Origin: CG2-30-58-95 sp964618215
GTDB lineage: Bacteria > Chloroflexota > Anaerolineae > Anaerolineales > Villigracilaceae
Direction of reading: 5' to 3'
DNA: 64,000 nt
NCBI GenBank assembly: GCA_964618215.1
Contig: CAZTZE010000018.1
Coordinates: forward strand, 1-64,000
Of this stretch, positions 44,788 to 52,933 are shown one piece after another. The notes below the pieces were generated by a model, which was given only the letters and a program-made list of their open reading frames with translations, did not search any database and had not been told where the DNA came from. The translations under genes and the position numbers were made by a program. Each line of letters begins with the position of its first letter. The first letter of the stretch is position 1.

Positions 44788-45141
44788 TTAATTCTCGTCT
44801 TCGTCGGTGCCGGGGTCCATCTCGAATTGTATTTTTTCACGATCCAGATTCACCCAGAGCAGCAACACCTGGCCTTCGGGTGTCTCCACCGAACGGGCTG
44901 CAATAATGGGGGCATGTTCTTCCAATCCCAGGCCGTTGCGGAAATGCAGGTGGATGGGGGATTTGTTTTGCCAGGCGTGGTAACAACGTTCGACCAACGC
45001 CGGGCCGTTATAGGTGCGCAGGTGGGTGATTGCGCTAAAGCCGAGGTGTGGGCCTTCGCCCAGACCTAAAGCCCAGCCGTCTTGGGCTGTTTCAAAAATG
45101 GGCGGCGGGCCTTCGATGATGCTGATTTTGTTTTCTTCCAT
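44788..45141 (-). CDS. Hypothetical soluble protein
   Basis: A 117-residue acidic protein with no family I recognise. It contains TAQDGWALGLGEGPHLGFSA and RCYHAWQNKSPIHLHFRNG, followed by VLLLWVNLDREKIQFEMD. It immediately precedes the crotonase-fold gene on the same strand, so they probably form an operon. Confidence 0.65.
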   Translation of the reverse strand: MEENKISIIEGPPPIFETAQDGWALGLGEGPHLGFSAITHLRTYNGPALVERCYHAWQNKSPIHLHFRNGLGLEEHAPIIAARSVETPEGQVLLLWVNLDREKIQFEMDPGTDEDEN

Positions 45142-45202
45142 GAAAGATACCTGTGTGGGATGAGAAAATCATACCATAAAAAAGAGCATATAATAGAAAG
45201 TA

Positions 45203-45532
45203 ATGCAAAAACTCGTCATTCTCTTTGAATCACCTGAAAACGGGCAAGCCTTTCAATTGGGCTGGCAGAAATTCCTCGGCCTGGCCGAGCAGTTGCCCGG
45301 ACTGCGCCGCGAGACCGTCAGCCGGGTGGAACGGATGCTGTTCGGCAGACCCGAGGGCGAGCTTGTACTCATCCACGAGCTGTTGTTCGATTCGAAAGAA
45401 GTGTTGGAGGCGGCCATGCAATCCCCCGAAGGACAGGCCGCGGGTACGTTTCTTCAATCCTTGACCGGTGGGAGAGTGATACTGTTATTTGCAGAGCATA
45501 TGGAAGCCGGGGCGGAGAATTTCCGAAAGTAA
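45203..45532 (+). CDS. EthD-like small protein
   Basis: A 109-residue protein with the alternating strand-helix pattern of EthD/dimeric alpha-beta barrel proteins: KLVILFESPENGQAFQLGWQ at the start and HELLFDSKEVLEAAMQSPEG near residue 55, the latter typical of EthD (FDS-x-E-x-L-x-x-A-x-x-S-x-EGQ). TATAAT (45189-45194) ends 8 bp before the ATG, with no Shine-Dalgarno sequence. Confidence 0.6.
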   Translation: MQKLVILFESPENGQAFQLGWQKFLGLAEQLPGLRRETVSRVERMLFGRPEGELVLIHELLFDSKEVLEAAMQSPEGQAAGTFLQSLTGGRVILLFAEHMEAGAENFRK

Positions 45533-45546
45533 ATACTCGAGCTTGA

Positions 45547-46560
45547 TCATGTCGCTGGCCGCGAGCGACCCCGCATCCAACCCAAGATGGCCGGCCAGAA
45601 CAGAATGACGGCCATGATAACGATGCTCACAACCCAGCGCAGGATGGTCGGATACCAGAGAACCGGCACATCGGGAAGGCCATAGTAGGTGCGGTAGTCC
45701 CAGGTGGCCTCACAAACGCCGCCAATGACCATCAGGCCGACAAACTCAGCCAGCAGGGAGAACACCCGCCTCGGTACACGGTCGCTGCGCAGGAAGAACC
45801 AGACCCCGGCGGAGGCCGACAGGGTCGCGGCCAGCATGAACAGCAGCAGATAGGGATGGTGGTTCTCGTCATAGATCAATCCCACCCAGGCTAGAAAAGT
45901 ATACATAGCCAGAGAAAGGCGCGTCCAATCCTGCCAGACGCCGACGAAAAGCTCTTTGAGGGGTTGCAGGGAATGAGTCCGCAGCAGGGCAATTATGGCC
46001 GTGGCCGCCAGGGGCAGCCAGATGCGCCAGCCCCAGTCAGGGATGGGTAAACCAAAGAGGTTGAATCCGTCGGTGTGCATGTTGCTCCACCACCAGGCGA
46101 AGACCAGCGACCAGCCCAGGTAACTGTATGACCACAGGGGAAAGCCGCGCACCCATCCGATTAGCAGGCCAACTAAAGCCAAGGCGTAGAATCCCAGGAA
46201 CAGGTACCCATCATGGAATGGCTGGGGGATTTTGCCCAACATGCTGGCCAGGCCAAATGCCAGGAAGGGCAGCATTCCTAGAAAAGTCTCCCATTTGGAT
46301 GATTTCGTGAGAATAGATTGTGCGGTCATGGTTCCTCCTCTTTCTATCAGAGAATACCAATAGTTATTCAGCAAGGCTGCGGGGGAATCGCGCAATTCGC
46401 GCAGGCAATAGGCTGCTATTGAACCAAATCCTACCCGGTTCATGATGGCCTGCTCGAAAACAGCTTGCATCTCATCGCCGAACTCGGCGCGGAAGGCCGC
46501 CGGGTAGAAACCCAGAAGATGCCGGTAGATCACCGTGATGCGGCGCGCCAGGTTCCTCAC
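45547..46560 (-). CDS. Multi-pass membrane protein paired with PadR
   Basis: A 337-residue protein. The first 60 residues (RHLLGFYPAAFRAEFGDEM) resemble the permease-prefix region found before some ABC permeases, and eight or so hydrophobic segments follow. It overlaps the PadR gene by 4 bp, and PadR-membrane protein pairs of this kind are common. The function is unknown. Confidence 0.7.
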   Translation of the reverse strand: MRNLARRITVIYRHLLGFYPAAFRAEFGDEMQAVFEQAIMNRVGFGSIAAYCLRELRDSPAALLNNYWYSLIERGGTMTAQSILTKSSKWETFLGMLPFLAFGLASMLGKIPQPFHDGYLFLGFYALALVGLLIGWVRGFPLWSYSYLGWSLVFAWWWSNMHTDGFNLFGLPIPDWGWRIWLPLAATAIIALLRTHSLQPLKELFVGVWQDWTRLSLAMYTFLAWVGLIYDENHHPYLLLFMLAATLSASAGVWFFLRSDRVPRRVFSLLAEFVGLMVIGGVCEATWDYRTYYGLPDVPVLWYPTILRWVVSIVIMAVILFWPAILGWMRGRSRPAT

Positions 46561-46904
46561 AAAGCGCCCTCCCCAGTTTGTATTTTTCCCGCCACGCTCA
46601 CCATCTTGCGCAGGCGTTCGATCTCGGCGGATAGCAGCCGCCGGCCTTGTTCGGTGAGGGCATAGGCCTTGCGCTCACGGTCTGTACTGTTGGGGAGCGG
46701 ATCTTCCACCCGGCGGATCCAGCCAGCGTCCAATAGTCGTTTGATCGCGCCGTACAATGTACCAGTACTCAAGATGAGGCGGCTTTCGCTCAAGATTTCC
46801 ACTTCCTTCATGATAGCGTAACCGTGTTTCGGCCCTGGCGAAAGGCTGAGCAAAATATAAAATGTGGGTTCTCTCAAGGGGAGGTGGGCAAGGAGATCGT
46901 CCAT
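46557..46904 (-). CDS. PadR family transcriptional regulator
   Basis: A 115-residue winged-helix regulator: EPTFYILLSLSPGPKHGYAI then SESRLILSTGTLYGAIKRLL and RKAYALTEQGRRLL, the standard PadR N-terminal domain. It probably represses its own operon, since a palindrome overlaps its -10 box. Ligand unknown. Confidence 0.92.
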   Translation of the reverse strand: MDDLLAHLPLREPTFYILLSLSPGPKHGYAIMKEVEILSESRLILSTGTLYGAIKRLLDAGWIRRVEDPLPNSTDRERKAYALTEQGRRLLSAEIERLRKMVSVAGKIQTGEGAL

Positions 46905-46919
46905 ATATCGCTCTTCGTC

Positions 46920-46963
46920 ATGTCGTTAACCGACATATTACTTCAAAAAACTATTTCTGTCAA
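46920..46963 (-). promoter_or_regulatory. Promoter and operator of the padR operon
   Basis: On the minus strand TTGACA (46963-46958), a 17-bp spacer and TAATAT (46940-46935) form a strong promoter. ATGTCG (46920-46925) and CGACAT (46931-46936) form a palindrome with the ATGT/ACAT ends typical of PadR operators, overlapping the -10 box. Confidence 0.85.
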
Positions 46964-46980
46964 GCCCCCTCTTCTCAAGT

Positions 46981-49323
46981 TTATTCTTCTTTCGGTGGGC
47001 CAGCCGGGCCGTAATCCAGCACCTCGCGCACCTGGCTGTTGGGCTGCGCCGGGCTGATGATCCCCTTTTCCTCCATCGTATCTACCAGACGCGCGGCGCG
47101 CGTGTAGCCGATGCGCAAGCGACGTTGCAGCATGGAGACCGAGGCGCGCCCTTCGCGCTGCACCAGGTCAATGGCATCCTCCAGCAGTGGGTCGCTTTTT
47201 TCTAGCGGGGCCATCTCCTCGAACAGGGGCGCCTGCTTGCCCGCGTAGTTCGGGGGCTTGAGGGGAACACCCGGCTGAACACCCTCCACCGCGCCGCCAG
47301 CCACCGCGGCCAGCGGGCTGCCCTCTCCGGCCAGGTTGCGCCAATAATCCACCAAGCGTTGTATTTCCGTGTCCGAGACGAACACGCCTTGCAAACGCAC
47401 CGGCGCGGCGGCTTCCGGCGATTGAAAGAGCATATCGCCCCGCCCCAGAAGACGCTCGGCGCCAGGTTGGTCGAGGATCACGCGGCTGTCCACGCCCGAA
47501 GCCACGGCGAAGGCAACCCGCGCCGGGAAGTTGGCCTTGATCAGCCCCGTCACTACGTCCACCGACGGGCGTTGCGTGGCGATGACCAGGTGGATACCGG
47601 TGGCGCGCGCCAGTTGCGCCAGGCGGGTGATGGTGCGCTCGGTCTCGTCCGGAGCGATCATCATCAGGTCAGCCAGCTCGTCAATCAGCACCACCAGGAA
47701 GGGCAGTTTCTTGCCGCCCTGCGCGGTCATGCGGGCGTTGTAGTCGCTGATGTTGCGCGCCCCGATCTGGGCAAACCTGTGATAGCGGTTGTCCATTTCC
47801 CGCGTCATCCACTGCAGGGCGCCGACCACGCGCTCGATCTCCACCACGACCGGCGCCAGCAAGTGCGGGATGCCGTTGTAACTGGTCAACTCCACCCGTT
47901 TCGGGTCAACCAGGATCAGGCGCAGGTCATCCGGGGTGTTGTGGAGCAGGAAGCAGGTCAGGATGGAATTGACGCACACGGATTTGCCCGAGCCGGTCGT
48001 CCCGGCGATCAGCAGGTGCGGCATGGCCGCTAAGTCCGCAACAATCGGGTGCCCGGATACATCCTTGCCCAGGGTGAATTTCAGCAGCGAACGCCCGCGC
48101 TGGAAGACCTCCGACTCGACCACCTCCCGCAGGGTAACCAGGGTCATCTCCTCGTTGGGCACTTCGATGCCGACGTAGTTCCGTCCCGGAACCGGGGCCT
48201 GGATGCGGATGCGCTGTGCGGCCAACGCCAGGGCCAGGTCATCGGCCAGGGAGACGATCTTGGAAACGCGGACGCGCGTCCGCCCGTTGCGCGTCTCGAT
48301 GAAGAGCGGCTCGACGCCAAACATGGTGATGACCGGGCCGCGGCTGATCTCGATCACCTGGCTGGGCGCGCCAAAGGAGGCCAGCGTCTCTTCGATCAGC
48401 CGGGCGCGCGTCTCGACGTATTCCTCGTTGACGGCCGGCGTCACGCCGATTTCCAGGATGTCCTTGATGGCGGGCAGCACCCATGGGACGACCGGTTGGC
48501 TGGGCAGGCCGGTTTTTATCGTTACAAGCGGGGACGGCATGTTCGTCCCTGGGGTGACGGGGGAATGTGGGATGGGGGTTAAATTATCCGGCAGGGTTTC
48601 AGGCGGCGGCGAGGCGGTTGAGATGCCGGGCGTTTTCTGCCGGGCTTCGTTCAGCCGCTGGCCGGCTTTTTGAGCCAGCGGACCGGCCCATTGGAATAGT
48701 TCCTGCACCGACAGGTCGAGGGTCATGGTCAAGGAGATGATGAACCAGGCAATGAGCGCGATGACCGTCGCCGCGCCGCCCAATCCGTTGACCATGCTCT
48801 GCAGGATCAGGCTGCCCACGTAACCGCCGCCTTTCCCCTCAGCGGCGAATTCGCTGGCCTGCGCCGCCGGTCCGGCAAGACCATGCAGAATGACCAATAA
48901 ATTGACAAAAAGCAGGAGGATGCCGACAATGCGCTCGATGGAGAGTTGCGGCAGGCGTTCGACGTTACGGGCGATCAACCAGATGCCAAGAACGATCAGT
49001 CCAACGGGCAGGAGGTAAGTCCCCCAGCCGAAGATGAGCGAAAGCCCCCTGATCCAGGAATCGGTCAACCCGCTGCGGTTGGCTGAGAACAGGCTCAGAA
49101 CTGTCAGCAGTCCGAGCACGGCCATGATTGTGCCGATCAGGTCAATTTTGCGTTCGGGTGAGAGGCCGCCAAGGAGTGAAGGCGGCGGAGGCGAGCCGCG
49201 GCGCGAGGCGGCGCGCGCCGGCTTGTTATCGCGTGAAGGGACGTTCCGCGCTTTGGAAGAGCCTTTGGTCTTTCTTCGTGAGGAATTACGTTTTGCTTGC
49301 GTGATGGGCATAGGTAACGCCAT
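46981..49323 (-). CDS. ftsK: FtsK/SpoIIIE family DNA translocase
   Basis: A 780-residue protein with a basic N-terminus, four membrane segments (about residues 65-205), a proline-rich linker, the FtsK motor with Walker A GTTGSGKSVCVN near residue 465 and LPFLVVLIDELADLMM, and a C-terminal gamma winged helix (ASVSMLQRRLRIGYTRAARL). It pumps DNA during chromosome segregation and division. Start is 49323 or 49311. A palindrome sits at its promoter. Confidence 0.94.
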   Translation of the reverse strand: MALPMPITQAKRNSSRRKTKGSSKARNVPSRDNKPARAASRRGSPPPPSLLGGLSPERKIDLIGTIMAVLGLLTVLSLFSANRSGLTDSWIRGLSLIFGWGTYLLPVGLIVLGIWLIARNVERLPQLSIERIVGILLLFVNLLVILHGLAGPAAQASEFAAEGKGGGYVGSLILQSMVNGLGGAATVIALIAWFIISLTMTLDLSVQELFQWAGPLAQKAGQRLNEARQKTPGISTASPPPETLPDNLTPIPHSPVTPGTNMPSPLVTIKTGLPSQPVVPWVLPAIKDILEIGVTPAVNEEYVETRARLIEETLASFGAPSQVIEISRGPVITMFGVEPLFIETRNGRTRVRVSKIVSLADDLALALAAQRIRIQAPVPGRNYVGIEVPNEEMTLVTLREVVESEVFQRGRSLLKFTLGKDVSGHPIVADLAAMPHLLIAGTTGSGKSVCVNSILTCFLLHNTPDDLRLILVDPKRVELTSYNGIPHLLAPVVVEIERVVGALQWMTREMDNRYHRFAQIGARNISDYNARMTAQGGKKLPFLVVLIDELADLMMIAPDETERTITRLAQLARATGIHLVIATQRPSVDVVTGLIKANFPARVAFAVASGVDSRVILDQPGAERLLGRGDMLFQSPEAAAPVRLQGVFVSDTEIQRLVDYWRNLAGEGSPLAAVAGGAVEGVQPGVPLKPPNYAGKQAPLFEEMAPLEKSDPLLEDAIDLVQREGRASVSMLQRRLRIGYTRAARLVDTMEEKGIISPAQPNSQVREVLDYGPAGPPKEE

Positions 49324-49324
49324 T

Positions 49325-49351
49325 ATGGTAGCTCAGTACGCTACCATTATA
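49325..49351 (-). promoter_or_regulatory. Palindrome and -10 box upstream of ftsK
   Basis: ATGGTAGC (49325-49332) and GCTACCAT (49340-49347) are inverted repeats. A minus-strand TATAAT (49351-49346) overlaps the outer arm. It may be an operator or leader hairpin. Confidence 0.5.
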
Positions 49352-49368
49352 GCACAAATGGTCTACAT

Positions 49369-50403
49369 CTAAAATTGATGCCACTCAAGCAGTTGTTCCA
49401 ACTGGGAGCGGATATCTGGCTCGGGGTAAGGGGAAGGATCAACCGCTGCGGGGGTGTGCGCCCCAATGCCGGTCAGCGCGGACAGGCCTGCGTCCACGCC
49501 CGAAGCGACGTTTTCGGGGTTGTAGCCGCCTTCGAGCGCGAATACGATTTTCCCATTGCAGTATTGCTTTGCCAATCCAACCAGATGGTTCGAAAGAGCC
49601 AGGAAACCGGCAGAAGAAAGCCCCAGCGCGGTGATCGGCTCGTTCCAATGCGCATCGAAGCCGGCCGAAACGAAGATCATTCCCGGCCGGAAGTGTTCGG
49701 CCAGCGGGGCGAGGACTTGCCTGGCGATCTGTGCAAAAGCCTTGTCGCCGGAACGCGCCGGCAGTGGCAGGTTGACGATCCGCCCGCGGGCATGAGGCGC
49801 TTCCCCGATCCGCCCGCTGCCGGGGTAGATGCCTTCCTGGTGGGTAGAGAAGTAGGCGACGCGCTCTTCATTCCAGAAAGCAGCCTGGGTTCCGTTGCCG
49901 TGGTGGGCGTCGAAATCCACGATCAGGACGCGCTCCAGGCCGGCGTCCAGGGCAGTTCGGGCGGCGATGGCAACATTGTTGAACAGACAGAAACCCATCG
50001 GCCCGTCGGGCACGGCGTGGTGTCCGGGCGGGCGGAGGATGGCAAAGGCGTTATCTGCCTTGCCGCTTAACACGGCACGCGTGCAGGACAAAATCCCGCC
50101 CGCGGCGTTGAGCGCATCCACAAAGGAGGAGGAAGTCACGTAGGTGGGGGCAAAGTCAACAATGCCCGGCCCTCGTTTGCAGGCCGCCTCTAAGGCGGCG
50201 ATCATTCGCCTGGTATGGACGGAGGCGATCTCCTCCTGAGTGGCAGGGATGACTTCCAGCCACTTGAGGGCGCTGGCGTGCGCAGCACCTACTCGGTAGG
50301 GTTTTTCCTGCCAGTCACCCAATCGGGAAAATCGCCCCGGTTCTTCCGGGTGGTCGGGGTAGGCGTGTCCGGGTGAGGGCACGAGTACACAGGCTGTCTT
50401 CAT
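49369..50403 (-). CDS. Histone deacetylase family (acetoin utilisation-like) amidohydrolase
   Basis: A 344-residue arginase/deacetylase-fold zinc enzyme. The motifs RPPGHHAVPDGPMGFCLFNN, VDFDAHHGNGTQAAFW and SAGFDAHWNEP carry the His-Asp charge relay and zinc ligands. Likely substrates are small acetylated amines or acetyl-lysine. Near residue 30 the peptide YRVGAAHA is encoded by the CCGAGTAGGTGCTGCGCA sequence shared with two other genes. A TATAAT box ends 6 bp before ATG 50403. The YacP-like gene lies just upstream. Confidence 0.9.
   Translation of the reverse strand: MKTACVLVPSPGHAYPDHPEEPGRFSRLGDWQEKPYRVGAAHASALKWLEVIPATQEEIASVHTRRMIAALEAACKRGPGIVDFAPTYVTSSSFVDALNAAGGILSCTRAVLSGKADNAFAILRPPGHHAVPDGPMGFCLFNNVAIAARTALDAGLERVLIVDFDAHHGNGTQAAFWNEERVAYFSTHQEGIYPGSGRIGEAPHARGRIVNLPLPARSGDKAFAQIARQVLAPLAEHFRPGMIFVSAGFDAHWNEPITALGLSSAGFLALSNHLVGLAKQYCNGKIVFALEGGYNPENVASGVDAGLSALTGIGAHTPAAVDPSPYPEPDIRSQLEQLLEWHQF
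50280..50299. repeat. CCGAGTAGGTGCTGCGCA element in the deacetylase gene
   Basis: On the minus strand TACCGAGTAGGTGCTGCGCA encodes YRVGAAH. The identical 20 bases occur in nth at 57133-57152 in the same frame. Confidence 0.88.
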
Positions 50404-50417
50404 ACAGTAATTATACT

Positions 50418-50888
50418 TTATCCTTTTTTCCTCCCTCCAAACAAGGTCAACCATTCCTCAAGCTCCGCCGGGGTCAGGCTTTCATTCTCTTTTTGGGGAA
50501 AGACGGTCGCAGATTGCGCGGCCGTGACCAGCCGGGCGAACTCCTCCGCCGAAATGACCTGGGCATGAACGGCCCGGGCTGCATTCTGCACGCGATGATC
50601 CGAACTGACGACGGTCCAATTGCGGGCGGCCTTGCCCAGTTTTTCCAGCCGGCCCTCGATAGCCGCGTCGGCGCTTGAGGTCTGACGGATGAAATAAGCG
50701 CTCACTGCGCCGAACTTGCGGCTGGTGGGCTGCCCAGGCGGCGCGCCGTCGAAATAGACTTCCACCTGAGCGCGGCGCAAGCGGCAAAATTGCTGCAGTC
50801 GCGTGACCAGTGCCAGTTCGTCGTCAATGGCATCCAGGCGCAGGCCGAGTTTGGGGATCAGGTTGTGGCCGTCAATCAGGTAGGGCAT
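50418..50888 (-). CDS. NYN domain nuclease (YacP/Rae1-like)
   Basis: A 156-residue PIN-fold protein starting MPYLIDGHNLIPKL, with the acidic residues DGHN, VYFDGA, SSADAAIE and VSSDHRVQNAAR typical of YacP-type NYN ribonucleases (Rae1 in Bacillus, a ribosome-associated mRNA nuclease). A TACAAT box lies 9 bp before the ATG. It is followed 14 bp later by the deacetylase gene. Confidence 0.85.
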   Translation of the reverse strand: MPYLIDGHNLIPKLGLRLDAIDDELALVTRLQQFCRLRRAQVEVYFDGAPPGQPTSRKFGAVSAYFIRQTSSADAAIEGRLEKLGKAARNWTVVSSDHRVQNAARAVHAQVISAEEFARLVTAAQSATVFPQKENESLTPAELEEWLTLFGGRKKG

Positions 50889-50949
50889 ATCGGAGTAATT
50901 GTAACATTGCAACTATACTGCCAACGGGCACAGATTGCGCTTTTTGTGT

Positions 50950-51045
50950 TGTCATTCTCCCGAAGGACATCGGGACGATGTGAGCCGTTATTGCGAAGAA
51001 TCTCCTGGCACGCAGGGCAGATTCTTCACTATGTTCAGAATGACA
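50950..51045. repeat. TGTCATTCT dispersed palindromic element
   Basis: It starts TGTCATTCTCCCGAAGGACA and ends TTCAGAATGACA, with GAAGAATCTC and AGATTCTTC inside. Ends are inverted repeats. Confidence 0.8.
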
Positions 51046-51132
51046 AAAGCGCAGATTGTGACCGTGCTCAGTATAGCCCCTGACACTTTTGGACTAGCAG
51101 TTTGTCGGAGAGAGCGAGAATAACCCATAAAT

Positions 51133-51210
51133 GTAGGGCAGGTTTCTTACCTGCCGCCAGATATGGTGGGTAAGTCCCCTTCGGGGATGCTTCGCGAAAA
51201 CCTGCCCTAC
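51133..51210. repeat. GTAGGGCAGG palindromic element, copy A
   Basis: GTAGGGCAGGTTT and AAACCTGCCCTAC are near-perfect terminal inverted repeats of a 78-bp unit. A homologous copy in reverse orientation lies at 58109-58187. Confidence 0.85.
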
Positions 51211-51265
51211 GGGGTTCTCCGACAGCCTGCCAGGACGCGGAAGAACGCGGCTGGACACGGATTTT

Positions 51266-52498
51266 TTACCGAGCAGGTTTTGCGGGCCAGAAGTACTGCC
51301 AATACATAAATACAGAAATGGTATAGAGAATGATGACCCCCAGGAACACCGGAGCGAAGCCGTAATTGACCTGCAGCCAGCCGCTGATCGAGGGGCTGAA
51401 GGCCCAGCCGAAGTTCCATGCCATGCTGACCAGGCTGGCAACAGTGGCCCGGGATGAAGGTTCGACCTGTTCCATGACGAAGGTCTGGTAAACCGGCCCG
51501 CCCATGTTCATCAACGCCAGCCGCACGTAATGCGCCAGCGCGCTCATCCAGAACCAGGGTGCGTAACCCAGCATCACCAGGAATGGGATCGAGAGTCCCT
51601 GCGTGATGACCACCAGTTGGATCTTGCCAATGCGGTCGGAAATGATTGGGGCGATGAGCAGGCCAACCCCCATGGCCAGCGCGCCCCAGGCGAGTACATT
51701 GCCAATGACCGGGTCCGGCTGGTGGTGCACCACTCGGAAGAAGACATTGATGAACGGCATGAACAATCCCGCGCCGATGGAGGTGATCAGCATCGGCAGA
51801 ACCAGTTTGCCGAGCAGGGCTGGGTGCCTGGCCGCGTAGCTGAACGGGGCGAACAGCGAGCGCTGGGATTTTTCCAGGGAGGGCATGCGCATGGCGAACA
51901 GCGGGATGATCGCCACGAGGGCGGCCGCGGCGATAACGCCCAGCGCGCCCGCGTAGGCGCTGCTGCTGGTCGCTGAGACGTCTTGCCGGATTGCGATCCA
52001 GGTGGGTAGATTGCCGCCAATGGCATTGCCGATAAATGCCGCCGTCATCTGCACCCCGGAACTCAGGCTGAAGAGGTAGGTGCGCTCTTCCTCGCCGCTG
52101 TTCTCGATCAGGAACGGCGACATGGTCACAGCCGAGAGGCTCTGGGCGGCGCCCATCACCATGTTGGCCAGGATAAACATTAACTTCGATGGCGAAAGCA
52201 CCATGGCCGCGATGGCAACTGCCACCACGCCCGCGCCGAGGATGAGCGATTTCTTGCGGCCCAAAAAATCGGCCAGATAGCCCATCGGCAGGGCGACGAT
52301 CAGGGCTGTCATGCTGCTGATGGTGATAAACTCGCCCAGGTCGCTTTCGTTCATCCCCAGGCTGAGGGCGTAGAAATTGAACAACAAGCGGTAGACGCCC
52401 AGCGCCGCGCCGGTCAGGATGGCGCTGGCCAGGTATAGGCGGGCGTTCGGAGAGAACTGGCGCACCCGAGCCACATAAATCCGCAGAACATTTGCCAT
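51266..52498 (-). CDS. Major facilitator superfamily transporter
   Basis: A 410-residue protein with 12 predicted membrane segments. The MFS loop 2-3 motif appears as MGYLADFLGRKKSL near residue 70, and a second-half counterpart as APIISDRIGKIQ. The substrate is not evident. It starts one base downstream of a short unidentified frame. Confidence 0.9.
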   Translation of the reverse strand: MANVLRIYVARVRQFSPNARLYLASAILTGAALGVYRLLFNFYALSLGMNESDLGEFITISSMTALIVALPMGYLADFLGRKKSLILGAGVVAVAIAAMVLSPSKLMFILANMVMGAAQSLSAVTMSPFLIENSGEEERTYLFSLSSGVQMTAAFIGNAIGGNLPTWIAIRQDVSATSSSAYAGALGVIAAAALVAIIPLFAMRMPSLEKSQRSLFAPFSYAARHPALLGKLVLPMLITSIGAGLFMPFINVFFRVVHHQPDPVIGNVLAWGALAMGVGLLIAPIISDRIGKIQLVVITQGLSIPFLVMLGYAPWFWMSALAHYVRLALMNMGGPVYQTFVMEQVEPSSRATVASLVSMAWNFGWAFSPSISGWLQVNYGFAPVFLGVIILYTISVFMYWQYFWPAKPAR

Positions 52499-52499
52499 A

Positions 52500-52688
52500 C
52501 TAATCCTGTTTTCCCAAGAATTCCTCCAGGGCGGTGTGGATGCCCTTTAGAGTCTCCAGACGGGCCGCGTAGCGGCGCGCGTTGTTTTCGCTCACCGTGA
52601 TGTGTACCAAACCGGCCAGAGTATGCCACACTTTGGCCCGGATTCTAAGAATTGGGGCAACTGTGCTATACTTTATATAAATGAGCAA
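52500..52688 (-). CDS. Possible short protein upstream of the MFS gene
   Basis: A 62-codon frame ending one base before the MFS start. The part KVWHTLAGLVHITVSENNAR then RYAARLETLKGIHTALEEF looks like a genuine amphipathic helical protein, while the first 18 residues look like translated promoter sequence. A GTG near 52631 may be the true start. I do not recognise it. Confidence 0.4.
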   Translation of the reverse strand: MLIYIKYSTVAPILRIRAKVWHTLAGLVHITVSENNARRYAARLETLKGIHTALEEFLGKQD

Positions 52689-52710
52689 TTTATTCGTAAC
52701 TGTTCAGGCC

Positions 52711-52855
52711 TGTCACCCTGAGGGCGCGTTCTGTGCGCCCGAAGGGTCTCAAGGCCAGTCGGAGGAGATTCTTCGCCGCTGGAAGCATGCCCTGAGCGCA
52801 GCGAATGGGAACACCAGCGGCTCACATCGTCCCGATGTCCTTCGGGAGAATGACA
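52711..52855. repeat. TGTCATTCT-family element upstream of the sensor kinase
   Basis: It runs from TGTCACCCTGAGGGCGCG to TCCTTCGGGAGAATGACA, the inverse of the element start at 50950, and includes GGAGATTCTTCGCCGC and the CATCGTCCCGATG palindrome. Confidence 0.8.
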
Positions 52856-52933
52856 ATCTATTTGAGCAGTTACAGTTATTCTATCCATTAAACGTTGGGA
52901 TTGGATTGAAGTCCACACAGGGCAGATGAGATT